The notes: generated by a model not told the origin, from the letters alone. Numbered from the stretch's first letter, positions 1-7,788 are shown. The stretch is 10,161 nucleotides of DNA from Candidatus Aminicenantota bacterium (GCA_030620655.1 JAUXEH010000088.1:1-10161), one strand, 5' to 3'. Translations and numbers: made by a program.

Positions 1-759
1 CTGCTCGATGCCTGGTGTATGAAACCTCCCGACTTCGATCCCGGGAAGAAATACCCGCTTCTGCTCTACGTCTACGGGGAGCCGGCCGGCTCCACGGTCC
101 AGAACCGCTGGGGTGGGCGCAACTATCTCTGGCACACCATGCTCACCCAGCAGGGATACCTGGTGATGAGCATCGACAACCGCGGCACCAACGTTCCCAG
201 GGGCAGGGAATGGCGCAAATGCATCTACCGCCAGATCGGCATCCTGGCCTCGGCCGACCAGGCCGCAGCCCTCAGGGTAATCCTGGCCGAGCGCCCGTAT
301 GTGGATCCGGACCGTGTGGGAATCTGGGGATGGAGCGGGGGAGGGCAGATGAGCCTGAACGCCATCTTCCGCTACCCCGAGCTCTACAGCACGGCCATGG
401 CTATCGCCTTTGTCGCCAACCAGCTCTACTACGACACGATCTATCAGGAACGGTACATGGGACTGCCCGATGACAACACGGCGGGCTACCGCGACGGCTC
501 TCCCATCACCTTTGCCCATCGACTGCAGGGGAACCTGCTGATCGCTCACGGCACAGCCGATGACAACGTGCACTACCAGAGCTTCGAGGCCTTGACCAAC
601 GAGCTCATCAAGCACAACAAATCCTTCACCATGATGTCCTACCCCAACCGCACCCATGGGATAAGAGAGGGTGAGAACACATCCCGCCATCTCTTCGAAC
701 TCCTGACGCGATACCTGAGGGAAAATATGCCGCCCGGACCGGTAAGGAGGAAGCCATGA
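1..759 (+). CDS. S9 family peptidase (dipeptidyl peptidase IV type), C-terminal catalytic domain, 5'-truncated
   Basis: Serine peptidase of the prolyl oligopeptidase clan. Dipeptidyl peptidase IV relatives remove X-Pro or X-Ala dipeptides from peptide N termini, usually in the periplasm or on the surface. The frame is open from base 1, so the start lies upstream. The 252 visible residues match the alpha/beta-hydrolase domain; the beta-propeller normally before it is outside the window. All three catalytic residues can be placed by family motifs: Ser in GWSGGG (codon 334-336), Asp in HGTADDNVHYQ (first Asp, codon 559-561) and His in RTHGI (codon 655-657). The HGTADDNVH motif is nearly identical to mammalian DPP4. 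Two departures from the usual family sequence are GWSGGG instead of GWSYGG and YGEPAGS instead of YGGPGS. The stop overlaps the start of the sulfatase (ATGA), suggesting translational coupling. Family assignment is secure; substrate specificity is not, because the propeller and its Glu motif are not visible. Confidence 0.93.
   Translation: MLDAWCMKPPDFDPGKKYPLLLYVYGEPAGSTVQNRWGGRNYLWHTMLTQQGYLVMSIDNRGTNVPRGREWRKCIYRQIGILASADQAAALRVILAERPYVDPDRVGIWGWSGGGQMSLNAIFRYPELYSTAMAIAFVANQLYYDTIYQERYMGLPDDNTAGYRDGSPITFAHRLQGNLLIAHGTADDNVHYQSFEALTNELIKHNKSFTMMSYPNRTHGIREGENTSRHLFELLTRYLRENMPPGPVRRKP
744..750 (+). promoter_or_regulatory. Ribosome binding site AAGGAGG for the sulfatase
   Basis: A near-perfect Shine-Dalgarno sequence lies 5 bases before the ATG at 756, inside the last codons of the peptidase gene. 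It fixes the sulfatase start and supports the 4-base ATGA overlap (756-759). Confidence 0.85.
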
Positions 760-2312
760 AGCGAGATACACTCATATGGACCGTATGCCTGGGCCTGGCC
801 GCCCTAACCCTGACAGGCTGCGGCGGAGACAGACCGGCGTTTCCCGAAAAACCCAACATCCTCTTCATCATGACGGACGACCACGCCTCGCACGCCATAG
901 GCGCCTACGGCAGCCGCATCAATGCCACGCCCCACATCGACCGCATCGCCACCGAGGGCATGCGTTTCGAAAACTGCTTCTGCACCAACAGCATATGCGC
1001 ACCCAGCCGGGCCGTGATCCTCACGGGCCGCTACAGCCATCTCAACGGACTGCGCGACAACGCACTCCGCTTCGACGGCACCCAGCTCACGTTTCCCAAG
1101 CTGCTGCAGCAGGCCGGTTACCAGACCGCCATGATCGGCAAATGGCATCTGAAGAGCGATCCCACGGGATTCGATTACTGGAACGTCCTGCCCGGGCAGG
1201 GGAGCTATTACAATCCGGACATGATCGAGATGGGGGAGCGGAAGCGGTTCCCGGGCTACGTCACGGATTTGATCACAGACTTCGCCCTGGATTTCCTGGA
1301 GAACCGGAGGGACCCGGACAGGCCTTTCCTTGTCATGCTCCACCACAAGGCCCCCCACCGCAACTGGCAGCCGGCGATGCGTCACCTGACAATGTACGAC
1401 GACACGGTTTTCCCCGAGCCCGAGACTCTATTCGACGACTACGCCACCCGCTCGGAGGCGGCCCGGGAGCAGGAGATGACCCTGCGCGACCACATGCAGC
1501 CGGTAAATGACCTCAAGATGGGGGATCCTCCGGCCCGGCTCGACGACGCGCAGAGGGCCGCGTGGGAGGCGGCCTACGGGCCCAAGCAGGAGGCGTACGC
1601 GCGAGAAAATCCCCAGGGCGATGCGCTGGTTCGCTGGAAGTACCAGCGCTACCTGGAGGACTATCTGGGCTGCATCGCCGCCGTGGACGAGAGCATCGGG
1701 CGGGTGCTGGACTATCTGGACCGGTCCGGCCTGGCCGACAGCACCCTGGTGGTCTACACCTCGGACCAGGGATTCTTCCTGGGAGACCACGGCTGGTTCG
1801 ACAAACGGTTCATGTACGAGGAATCGCTGCGCATGCCGCTGCTGGTTCGCTTCCCCGGCGCTATACCCGCCGGGTCGATCAATCCCGACCTGGTCCTCAA
1901 CCTGGATTTCGGCCCCACCTTCCTGGATTTGGCCGGGATCCAGGCTCCCGAGAGCATGCAGGGAGCGTCGCTGAAGGCGCTCCTTCTTGAAAGCGGGTCC
2001 GAGGCCTGGAGAAAGTCCGTATACTACCACTACTACGAGTTCCCGGCCGTGCACATGGCCAAGCGGCACTACGGAGTCCGCACGGACCGGTACAAGCTCA
2101 TCCACTTCTATCATGACATCGACGCCTGGGAGCTCTATGACCTAGAGAAGGATCCGAACGAGCTCCACAACGTCTACGCGGATCCGGCCTACAGTGCACA
2201 GATGACAGAACTCAAAGAGGAGCTGGCCAGGCTGCGGGAGCAGTATGGCGATTCTGAGGAGCTGGACAGGGAGTTCCTCCGCCAGGATAAGGAGCGGCGC
2301 GCCCGGAGGTGA
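756..2312 (+). CDS. Lipoprotein sulfatase, formylglycine (Cys) type, possibly N-acetylglucosamine-6-sulfatase-like
   Basis: Family S1 sulfatase of 518 residues that hydrolyses sulfate esters on glycans. A lipoprotein signal ends in the lipobox L19-T-G-C22; the residues after Cys are Gly-Gly, so there is no Asp at +2 retention signal. The catalytic domain starts at about residue 33. Visible active-site residues are metal ligands D41-D42, the CAPSR motif with C81 (to be oxidised to formylglycine) and R85, K129 and H131 in GKWHLK, H201 in KAPHRN, D337-Q338 in TSDQG, and K350. The C-terminal part (VRTDRYKLIHFY, WELYDLEKDPNE) is the usual end of this family. Maturation needs an anSME or FGE enzyme encoded elsewhere. 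The KAPHRNW and SDQGFFLGDHGWFDKRF stretches resemble proteins annotated as mucin-desulfating or GlcNAc-6-sulfatases, but that is from memory and the true sugar is unknown. It sits between a peptidase and a GH95 enzyme, with a strong ribosome binding site. Confidence 0.95.
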   Translation: MKRDTLIWTVCLGLAALTLTGCGGDRPAFPEKPNILFIMTDDHASHAIGAYGSRINATPHIDRIATEGMRFENCFCTNSICAPSRAVILTGRYSHLNGLRDNALRFDGTQLTFPKLLQQAGYQTAMIGKWHLKSDPTGFDYWNVLPGQGSYYNPDMIEMGERKRFPGYVTDLITDFALDFLENRRDPDRPFLVMLHHKAPHRNWQPAMRHLTMYDDTVFPEPETLFDDYATRSEAAREQEMTLRDHMQPVNDLKMGDPPARLDDAQRAAWEAAYGPKQEAYARENPQGDALVRWKYQRYLEDYLGCIAAVDESIGRVLDYLDRSGLADSTLVVYTSDQGFFLGDHGWFDKRFMYEESLRMPLLVRFPGAIPAGSINPDLVLNLDFGPTFLDLAGIQAPESMQGASLKALLLESGSEAWRKSVYYHYYEFPAVHMAKRHYGVRTDRYKLIHFYHDIDAWELYDLEKDPNELHNVYADPAYSAQMTELKEELARLREQYGDSEELDREFLRQDKERRARR

Positions 2313-2322
2313 CGGCTGCCAT

Positions 2323-2328
2323 GGGGAG
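2323..2328 (+). promoter_or_regulatory. Ribosome binding site GGGGAG deciding the GH95 start
   Basis: Six bases before ATG 2335. The frame is open further upstream to an ATG at 2245, but that would overlap the sulfatase by 68 bases and add 30 residues before the hydrophobic signal. Starting at 2335 puts the lipoprotein signal at the N terminus. Confidence 0.7.
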
Positions 2329-2334
2329 TCTGGT

Positions 2335-4782
2335 ATGCGACAGAGATACGTGCTGATTCTGCTGCTGTGCGGGCTTGCGATTGCGTGCCGCACCGGGGTC
2401 GATTCCATGACTCTCCGGGATATGGACCCGACCACTCTTCTGTGGTACACCCATCCGGCCGATAAATGGGACAATGCCCTCCCGGTGGGCAACGGCAGGT
2501 TGGGTGCCATGGTCTACGGGCTCACAGATACGGAGAAGATCCACTTCAACGAGGAGACCTATTGGTCCGGGGGGCCCTACTCCCAGACCGTCGAGGGAGG
2601 CTATCGGGCGCTCCCGGAGATCCAGAGGCTGATCTTTGCCGGTGAATACCTCGAGGCGCATAAACTGTTCGGCCGCCACCTGATGGGTTATCCCATCGAG
2701 CAGCAAAAGTACCAGTCCTTCGGAGAGCTTACGCTGGAATTCTCTCAAGGAGCGGAGGTGTCTCACTACCGGCACCAGCTCGATCTGGACTCGGCCGTGG
2801 TCACCACACGCTACGAACAGGGCGGTGTGTCCTATACACGGGAGGTGTTTGTCACACCCGTCGACCAGGCGGTCGTGATCAGGCTGACGGCCTCGCAGCC
2901 CGGCAGCCTATCTTTTACGGCCAGGCTGCGTGCGTTTCGGAACAACGCCCATTCCAATTATGCCACGGACTACTACCGGATGGATGGCTTGGGAGACGAC
3001 GGGCTGGTGATCACGGGAAAATCCGCGGACTACCTGGGGGTTGCGGGCCGCCTCCGCTACGAGGGCCGGCTGCAAGCCGTTTCCGAGGGTGGACGCGTGC
3101 GAGTGGAGGGAACCGACCTTATCGTGGCCGACGCCGATGCCGTGACCCTCTACATAGCTGCGGCCACCAGCTTTGTCGACTACCGGGACGTGAGCGCCGA
3201 TCCGCATGAGAGTGTGGACACGGTCCTGTTGGCCCTCGAGGGAAGGGCGTACTCCGATGTCAAAGCGGATCACGTGCGGGAACATCGGCGCCTCTTCGGG
3301 CGGGTCTCCCTGGATCTGGGATCGACGCGGACATCCTACTTGCCCACCGATGAGCGCCTGGAACGCTTCGACGGCACCAACGATCCCAACCTGGCGGCAC
3401 TGTGTCTCCAGTTCGGGCGCTACCTGCTGATCTCTTCTTCCCGACCCGGGACCCAGCCGGCCAACCTGCAGGGGATCTGGAACGAGGACATGAATCCCTC
3501 CTGGGACTCCAAGTACACCACCAACATCAACACGGAGATGAATTACTGGCCGGCCGAGGTGGGCAACCTCTCGGAATGCGCGGAACCCCTGTTCGCGATG
3601 ATCCGTGAGCTGACAGACCAGGGCAGCGATGTCGCCCGAGAGCACTATGGAGCCCAGGGCTGGGTATTCCATCAGAACACGGACATCTGGCGCGTTGCCG
3701 CTCCCATGGACGGCCCGGACTGGGGGACCTTCACGGCCGGCGGGGCCTGGCTCTGCACCCACCTGTGGGAACACTACCTGTTCACAGAAGACAGGGCCTT
3801 CCTGAAAGATGCGTATCCCATCCTTAGGGGCTGTGCGCAATTTTTCCTGGATTTCCTGGTCGAGCACCCGCGTTATGGATGGCTGGTGACCAATCCCTCC
3901 ACCTCGCCCGAGAATTTCCCGGGCTGGCCGGGAAACGATCCCTTCCTGGACGAGACGTGCGATTACCTGACACCGGGGACCACGATCTGTGGCGGCTCCA
4001 CCATCGACATGCAGCTCCTGGGCGATCTCTTCGGATACGTAGCCGAGGCGGCCTCGGTCCTGGAGACCGACCCGGAATTTGCCCGCACGATCCTGGAAGC
4101 CCGGGAGCGGCTGGCTCCCATGCGGATCGGCAAAAACGGAGACCTTCAGGAGTGGATTGAGGACTGGCCCCAGAAAGAGGGCAGCCATCGTCACATCTCC
4201 CACCTCTATGGGCTGTATCCGGGCCATCAGATCTCGGCCCGGACCACGCCGGATCTGGCAGAGGGGTGCAGGGTCGTACTCGAACAGCGCGGCCTGAGGG
4301 GAAACGGCTGGGCATCCGCCTGGAAGATGGCCTGCTGGGCCCGCCTCTATGACCCGGACAAGGCCCTGGCCAACTTCGATTACTACATCCACCACTATAC
4401 CTACCAGAACTTGTTCAGCATCTGTTCCCGGGCCCTGCAGGTGGACGGCACATTCGGGATTTCTGCAGCCGTGGCCGAGCTGCTGCTCCAGTCGCACGAA
4501 CGGGAGCTCCACCTGCTGCCGGCACTGCCGGGACTCTGGCCGGCCGGAGAGGTCAAGGGCTTGAGAGCCAGGGGCGGCTTCGAGGTGGATATGCTCTGGG
4601 AGAACGGCCGGTTGAGCCGTGCAACTCTTAGGTCCTCGCTGGGAAACACCTGCCGGATCCGCATCGCGGGGCCGGTTTCCGTCTTCAGCCAAGGGACCGA
4701 GGTTTCAGTCAGGCAGCCGGAGGAGGGAGTCGTGGAGTTTGAGACACAGATGGGATCTGATTACGAGCTGAGGGGCCGGTGA
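2335..4782 (+). CDS. GH95 family glycoside hydrolase lipoprotein (alpha-L-fucosidase / alpha-L-galactosidase)
   Basis: Inverting exo-glycosidase of family GH95, which removes terminal alpha-1,2-L-fucose or alpha-L-galactose. Length from ATG 2335 is 815 residues, normal for the family. A short lipoprotein signal ends at A15-I-A-C18. The N-terminal beta domain opens with the hallmark WYTHPADKWDNALPVGNGR and the following WSGGPYS; the (alpha/alpha)6 catalytic barrel starts near residue 340. By comparison with Bifidobacterium bifidum AfcA (E566, N421, N423, D766, recalled), the equivalents are E606 in LQEW (general acid), N397 and N399 in TTNINTEMNYWPAE, and D704 in VDGTFG, so the active site looks intact. 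T395 lies where AfcA has His419; Thr at this place was described for a Bacteroides ovatus alpha-L-galactosidase. Fucose versus L-galactose is therefore open. The gene lies 22 bases after the sulfatase. It is presumably anchored to a membrane and acts on extracellular or periplasmic glycans. Confidence 0.95.
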   Translation: MRQRYVLILLLCGLAIACRTGVDSMTLRDMDPTTLLWYTHPADKWDNALPVGNGRLGAMVYGLTDTEKIHFNEETYWSGGPYSQTVEGGYRALPEIQRLIFAGEYLEAHKLFGRHLMGYPIEQQKYQSFGELTLEFSQGAEVSHYRHQLDLDSAVVTTRYEQGGVSYTREVFVTPVDQAVVIRLTASQPGSLSFTARLRAFRNNAHSNYATDYYRMDGLGDDGLVITGKSADYLGVAGRLRYEGRLQAVSEGGRVRVEGTDLIVADADAVTLYIAAATSFVDYRDVSADPHESVDTVLLALEGRAYSDVKADHVREHRRLFGRVSLDLGSTRTSYLPTDERLERFDGTNDPNLAALCLQFGRYLLISSSRPGTQPANLQGIWNEDMNPSWDSKYTTNINTEMNYWPAEVGNLSECAEPLFAMIRELTDQGSDVAREHYGAQGWVFHQNTDIWRVAAPMDGPDWGTFTAGGAWLCTHLWEHYLFTEDRAFLKDAYPILRGCAQFFLDFLVEHPRYGWLVTNPSTSPENFPGWPGNDPFLDETCDYLTPGTTICGGSTIDMQLLGDLFGYVAEAASVLETDPEFARTILEARERLAPMRIGKNGDLQEWIEDWPQKEGSHRHISHLYGLYPGHQISARTTPDLAEGCRVVLEQRGLRGNGWASAWKMACWARLYDPDKALANFDYYIHHYTYQNLFSICSRALQVDGTFGISAAVAELLLQSHERELHLLPALPGLWPAGEVKGLRARGGFEVDMLWENGRLSRATLRSSLGNTCRIRIAGPVSVFSQGTEVSVRQPEEGVVEFETQMGSDYELRGR

Positions 4783-4840
4783 CAGCCTTCGCTCCCAAAA
4801 ATAAGGGGATGTGACATCTAAGCATGAATCGATATCCAAC

Positions 4841-4846
4841 AGGAGG
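4841..4846 (+). promoter_or_regulatory. Ribosome binding site AGGAGG deciding the esterase start
   Basis: Strong Shine-Dalgarno sequence 6 bases before ATG 4853. A longer reading from GTG 4811 would place 14 polar residues before the signal peptide and has only a weaker GGGGA upstream, so 4853 is preferred. Confidence 0.8.
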
Positions 4847-4852
4847 GAATCC

Positions 4853-6436
4853 ATGAGTTTCATGAATCCGAGAAACGCGGCTTTAACTCCCTTGATGTTC
4901 ATGGCGGGGCTTTTGCTTCTGTCCGGGCCGCTTCAGGCCGAGATCAAGATCCCTGCGGTCATTGGGTCACACATGGTGATCCAGCAGAACAGCCCCATCA
5001 CGCTCTGGGGATGGGCGGGCGCCGGTGAATCCGTCACCGTCCGATTTAAGGGACAGACGGTCACCTCGGACGCCGGCGCGCAGGGATTCTGGCGGGTCAG
5101 GCTCGAGCCGGTAACAGCGGACGCCGACCCGTCGTCCATGACCATAAGCGGCAGCCGGAGTCCTGCCGTCACCCTGGTGGACATCCTGGTCGGGGAGGTC
5201 TGGCTCTGTTCCGGGCAGTCAAACATGGCCTGGACCATGAACCGCACCCACACTCCCACGCCTGAGATCCTGAGGGCCCGATTCCCCCGGATCCGGCTGT
5301 TCCAGGTCCCGCGCCGGGCTGCCGCCGACCCGCAGCGCGATGTGGATGCAGCCTGGGCTGCATGTTCGCCGACCACGGTGCGCGATTTTTCCGCCGTGGG
5401 GTATTATTTCGGACTGGAGATCCATAGGGCTTTAGGTGTTCCTGTGGGGCTCATCGATTCCACCTGGGGAGGCACTCGCATCGAGCCCTGGACCCCGCCT
5501 GTCGGCTTCCAGGCAGTGAGCGAGCTGGCAGGTGTGCTGGAGGATACCCGCAGGCTCCGGACTGAATATCGTGAGACCCTGCCTGCGGCTCTAAGCGAAT
5601 GGGAGGCATGGAGGGAGGCGGCGGCAGAGGCGCTGGCCACTGACGGCACCCTGCCGGAGGCGCCCGAGCGGCCCCGGCACCCCCTATCCAATCAGCAGCA
5701 GCCGACGGCCCTGTACAACGGGATGATCCACCCGCTGGTCCCGTTCGCTATCCAGGGGGCGATCTGGTACCAGGGCGAAGCCAACCGCGACGACGGCCTG
5801 CTATATCAGGCCAAGATGGAAGCCCTGATCCGCGGCTGGCGGGATGTTTGGTCAAAGCAGGACCTGTCTTTCTTCTATGTGCAGCTGGCTCCCTTCAATT
5901 ACGCCTTCAACTGGCAGGATACCGGCGGCGATGTGCCTGACTTCTATCGTCTGCCCCTGATATGGGAGGCGCAGAGGAAAACGCTGTCCCTCCCCCACAC
6001 CGGCATGGCCGTGGTCACGGACATCACGAACCTGAACGACATCCATCCTAGGAACAAAAAAGAGGTCGGCCGTCGTCTTTCGCTGTGGGCCCAGGCCCGG
6101 ACCTACGGGCGGAAAACCCTGGTTTATTCGGGACCCCTCTACCGGTCCATGGAGGTGGTGGGCGATCGTATCCGGCTGAGGTTCGACCACGTGGGCGGCG
6201 GACTGATCAGCATGGACGGGCAGCCGCTCAGCTGGTTCGAGATCGCCGGGCCGGACCGGATATTCTACAAAGCGAAGGCCGAGATCCGGGGGAGCAATGT
6301 GGTGGTCTGGAGCCCGCGTGTGCAGGCGCCGTCAGCGGTACGCATGGGATGGCACCAGCTGGCCGTGCCAAACCTGGGGAACCGGGAGGGCCTGCCGGCT
6401 TCCTCCTTCAGAAGCCGGCGACCACCCCCTCATTGA
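4853..6436 (+). CDS. Secreted sialate O-acetylesterase-like carbohydrate esterase (SGNH/GDSL-like)
   Basis: Predicted SGNH-type esterase that removes O-acetyl groups from glycans. Proteins of this family are named for sialate 9-O-acetylesterase, but bacterial members often deacetylate other sugars such as xylose. The protein has 527 residues. A Sec signal peptide with a hydrophobic core at residues 11-25 probably ends at LQA29|E30. A beta domain (30-110) follows, then EVWLCSGQSNM with nucleophile S123, the conserved WYQGEAN at 305-311, and the NDIHP motif with catalytic D396 and H398. The C-terminal beta domain ends in the family-typical NREGLPASSFR; about eight Arg/Pro-rich residues follow. 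About 130 residues separate the Ser block from WYQGE, including a charged helical stretch around residues 225-285. All catalytic residues are present. It is 70 bases after the GH95 gene, whose substrate may need deacetylation before it can be cleaved. Confidence 0.92.
   Translation: MSFMNPRNAALTPLMFMAGLLLLSGPLQAEIKIPAVIGSHMVIQQNSPITLWGWAGAGESVTVRFKGQTVTSDAGAQGFWRVRLEPVTADADPSSMTISGSRSPAVTLVDILVGEVWLCSGQSNMAWTMNRTHTPTPEILRARFPRIRLFQVPRRAAADPQRDVDAAWAACSPTTVRDFSAVGYYFGLEIHRALGVPVGLIDSTWGGTRIEPWTPPVGFQAVSELAGVLEDTRRLRTEYRETLPAALSEWEAWREAAAEALATDGTLPEAPERPRHPLSNQQQPTALYNGMIHPLVPFAIQGAIWYQGEANRDDGLLYQAKMEALIRGWRDVWSKQDLSFFYVQLAPFNYAFNWQDTGGDVPDFYRLPLIWEAQRKTLSLPHTGMAVVTDITNLNDIHPRNKKEVGRRLSLWAQARTYGRKTLVYSGPLYRSMEVVGDRIRLRFDHVGGGLISMDGQPLSWFEIAGPDRIFYKAKAEIRGSNVVVWSPRVQAPSAVRMGWHQLAVPNLGNREGLPASSFRSRRPPPH
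6394..6419 (+). terminator. Perfect 9-bp inverted repeat at the 3' end of the esterase gene (possible terminator or RNA-stabilising hairpin)
   Basis: GCCGGCTTC (6394-6402) and GAAGCCGGC (6411-6419) are perfect reverse complements around an 8-base loop, and a U-G pair could extend the stem. The hairpin ends 14 bases before the stop codon, inside the coding region. There is no U-tract directly after it; the first T-rich stretch is at 6453-6462. It is therefore not a canonical intrinsic terminator. It could attenuate transcription, block 3' exonucleases, or simply reflect GC-rich codons for LPASSFRSRR. Confidence 0.35.
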
Positions 6437-6440
6437 CCCC

Positions 6441-6480
6441 TCTATCTATGGATTTACTTTTTGAATTGACATAAACTAAA
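6441..6480 (+). promoter_or_regulatory. AT-rich intergenic stretch, possible internal promoter for the oxidoreductase and HEAT-DUF1080 genes
   Basis: By hand count this 40-base stretch has 9 G or C (about 22%), in a window that is otherwise strongly GC-rich. It contains a perfect TTGACA hexamer at 6466-6471, but no good -10 hexamer 16-18 bases downstream (GAAAAC at 6489). TAAACT at 6472 is an alternative -10 with only a weak -35 at 6449. No Bacteroidota-type TAnnTTTG element is seen. Confidence 0.3.
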
Positions 6481-6511
6481 CTGGCCGGGAAAACAGACAA
6501 GGGAGACAAGG

Positions 6512-7783
6512 ATGTGTGAAAGCACAAAGATCACCCGCAGGGATTTCGTGAAAAAGACGGTCGCGGCCGCAGCGGCCCTGACCATCGTCCCCCGTGCCGT
6601 CCTGGGGGGACAGGGCTTCACTGCGCCTTCCGACGAGCTGACCAATGCGGTCATCGGTGTGGGAGGCATGGGGCGCGGGCACCTCCGCTATGAGGGGGCG
6701 CGGCTGCTGGCGGTGTGCGATGTTGACAGGCACCACCTGGCACAGGCTCTGGAGATGGCAGGGCCCGGGGTCAAGGGCTACACCGATTTCCGCGAGGTCC
6801 TGGAACGCCCCGACATCGACATCGTCCACATACCCACGCCGCCTCAATGGCATGCCCTCATCTCCATCGCCGCAGCCGAAGCGGGCAAGGACATCTGGTG
6901 CGAAAAACCCATGACGCGGACCATCGGAGAGGGACAGAAGGTCGTGGATGCGGTCCGTCGCAACGGCCGGATTTTCCGCATCAACACCTGGTTCCGCTTC
7001 CGGAGCATATACTACGGCTTCGGCACCCCGGTCAAGCCCATCAAGAAGGTGGTCGAGAGCGGTCTCCTGGGCTGGCCCCTGACAGCGACCGTGAGTGGTG
7101 TCACGGGCTTCAACTGGAAGTTCTACTGGAGCGGGAAGACTTTCCTGCCCCCGCAGGTCGTACCCCGAGAACTGGACTATGACATGTGGCTGGGGCCGGC
7201 GCCCTACAAACCCTACCACCCGCACCGGGTCCACGGGACCTTCCGCGGGTATTGGGACTATGACGGCGGAGGCCTGGGCGACATGGGCATGCATTACCTG
7301 GACCCGGTCCAGTATCTCTTGGACAAGGACCACACCAGCCCCGTCCGGATCGAGGCTGACTGCCCCCAGCAGCACCCCGATGCCTGCACCAGTTGGCGCC
7401 GGATCGAGCTGACCTACGAAGACGGCTGCAGGATCGTCCTGGACGGGGAGAACCGGGATAAACGGGCGCCTTTCCTCCAGGGTCCCGGTGGCAGCCTGTA
7501 CAGGGGGATGCGGTCCGACATTCCCGGCCTCGAGAAGAAGCTGCCGTCGCTTCCTGACCCGGTGCCGCAGATGACGGATTTTCACCGTGCGGTCCGCACC
7601 CGGACCAAATTCGCCCTGAACGAACAGAACGCGCATCGCTCCTGCACCCTGGTGAATCTCGCTAAGATCGCCGTGCGCCTGGGCCGTCCGCTGAAATTCG
7701 ACCCGGAAAAACAGCGTTTTCTGGGAGACCAGGAAGCCAACCGGCTCATCCACCAGCCCATGCGGGCTCCATGGCACATGTGA
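6512..7783 (+). CDS. Gfo/Idh/MocA family oxidoreductase with Tat signal
   Basis: NAD(P)-dependent oxidoreductase acting on sugars or glycosides; 423 residues. The N terminus holds a perfect twin-arginine motif (T8-R9-R10-D-F12-V-K14) and an Ala-rich hydrophobic segment (17-31), so it should be exported folded, with cofactor bound, as known for Zymomonas glucose-fructose oxidoreductase. The Rossmann fold begins at about residue 45 with G49-V-G-G-M-G54. The family EKP motif is at 131-133, with K132 the expected catalytic or substrate-binding lysine. G-D257-M-G-M-H261 carries the conserved catalytic His. The C-terminal alpha/beta domain follows. AGGGAG at 6500-6505 precedes the ATG by 6 bases. 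It is followed after 17 bases by a DUF1080-domain gene. That pairing matches the 3-keto-glycoside pathway, in which the oxidoreductase oxidises C3 of a sugar and a DUF1080 enzyme cleaves the product. Substrate and role are inferred. Confidence 0.93.
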   Translation: MCESTKITRRDFVKKTVAAAAALTIVPRAVLGGQGFTAPSDELTNAVIGVGGMGRGHLRYEGARLLAVCDVDRHHLAQALEMAGPGVKGYTDFREVLERPDIDIVHIPTPPQWHALISIAAAEAGKDIWCEKPMTRTIGEGQKVVDAVRRNGRIFRINTWFRFRSIYYGFGTPVKPIKKVVESGLLGWPLTATVSGVTGFNWKFYWSGKTFLPPQVVPRELDYDMWLGPAPYKPYHPHRVHGTFRGYWDYDGGGLGDMGMHYLDPVQYLLDKDHTSPVRIEADCPQQHPDACTSWRRIELTYEDGCRIVLDGENRDKRAPFLQGPGGSLYRGMRSDIPGLEKKLPSLPDPVPQMTDFHRAVRTRTKFALNEQNAHRSCTLVNLAKIAVRLGRPLKFDPEKQRFLGDQEANRLIHQPMRAPWHM

Positions 7784-7788
7784 AGCGC

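Noticed and set aside
2245..2334. Upstream extension of the GH95 gene to ATG 2245
   Set aside because: It would overlap the sulfatase by 68 bases and bury the lipoprotein signal behind 30 residues; ATG 2335 has a ribosome binding site and a proper signal peptide.
2908..4692. 594-residue open frame on the minus strand opposite the GH95 gene
   Set aside because: It lies wholly opposite a well-conserved gene with all catalytic motifs. Long antisense frames are expected in GC-rich codon usage, and its translation is low-complexity Gly/Pro/Arg/Val-rich with no recognisable domain.
4811..4852. GTG 4811 as the start of the esterase
   Set aside because: It would add a polar 14-residue extension ahead of the signal peptide; ATG 4853 has a strong AGGAGG at ideal spacing.
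6476..7777. 433-residue open frame on the minus strand opposite the oxidoreductase gene
   Set aside because: Shadow of the Gfo/Idh gene: same span, no recognisable motifs, no ribosome binding site context, and it would lie against the direction of all neighbours.
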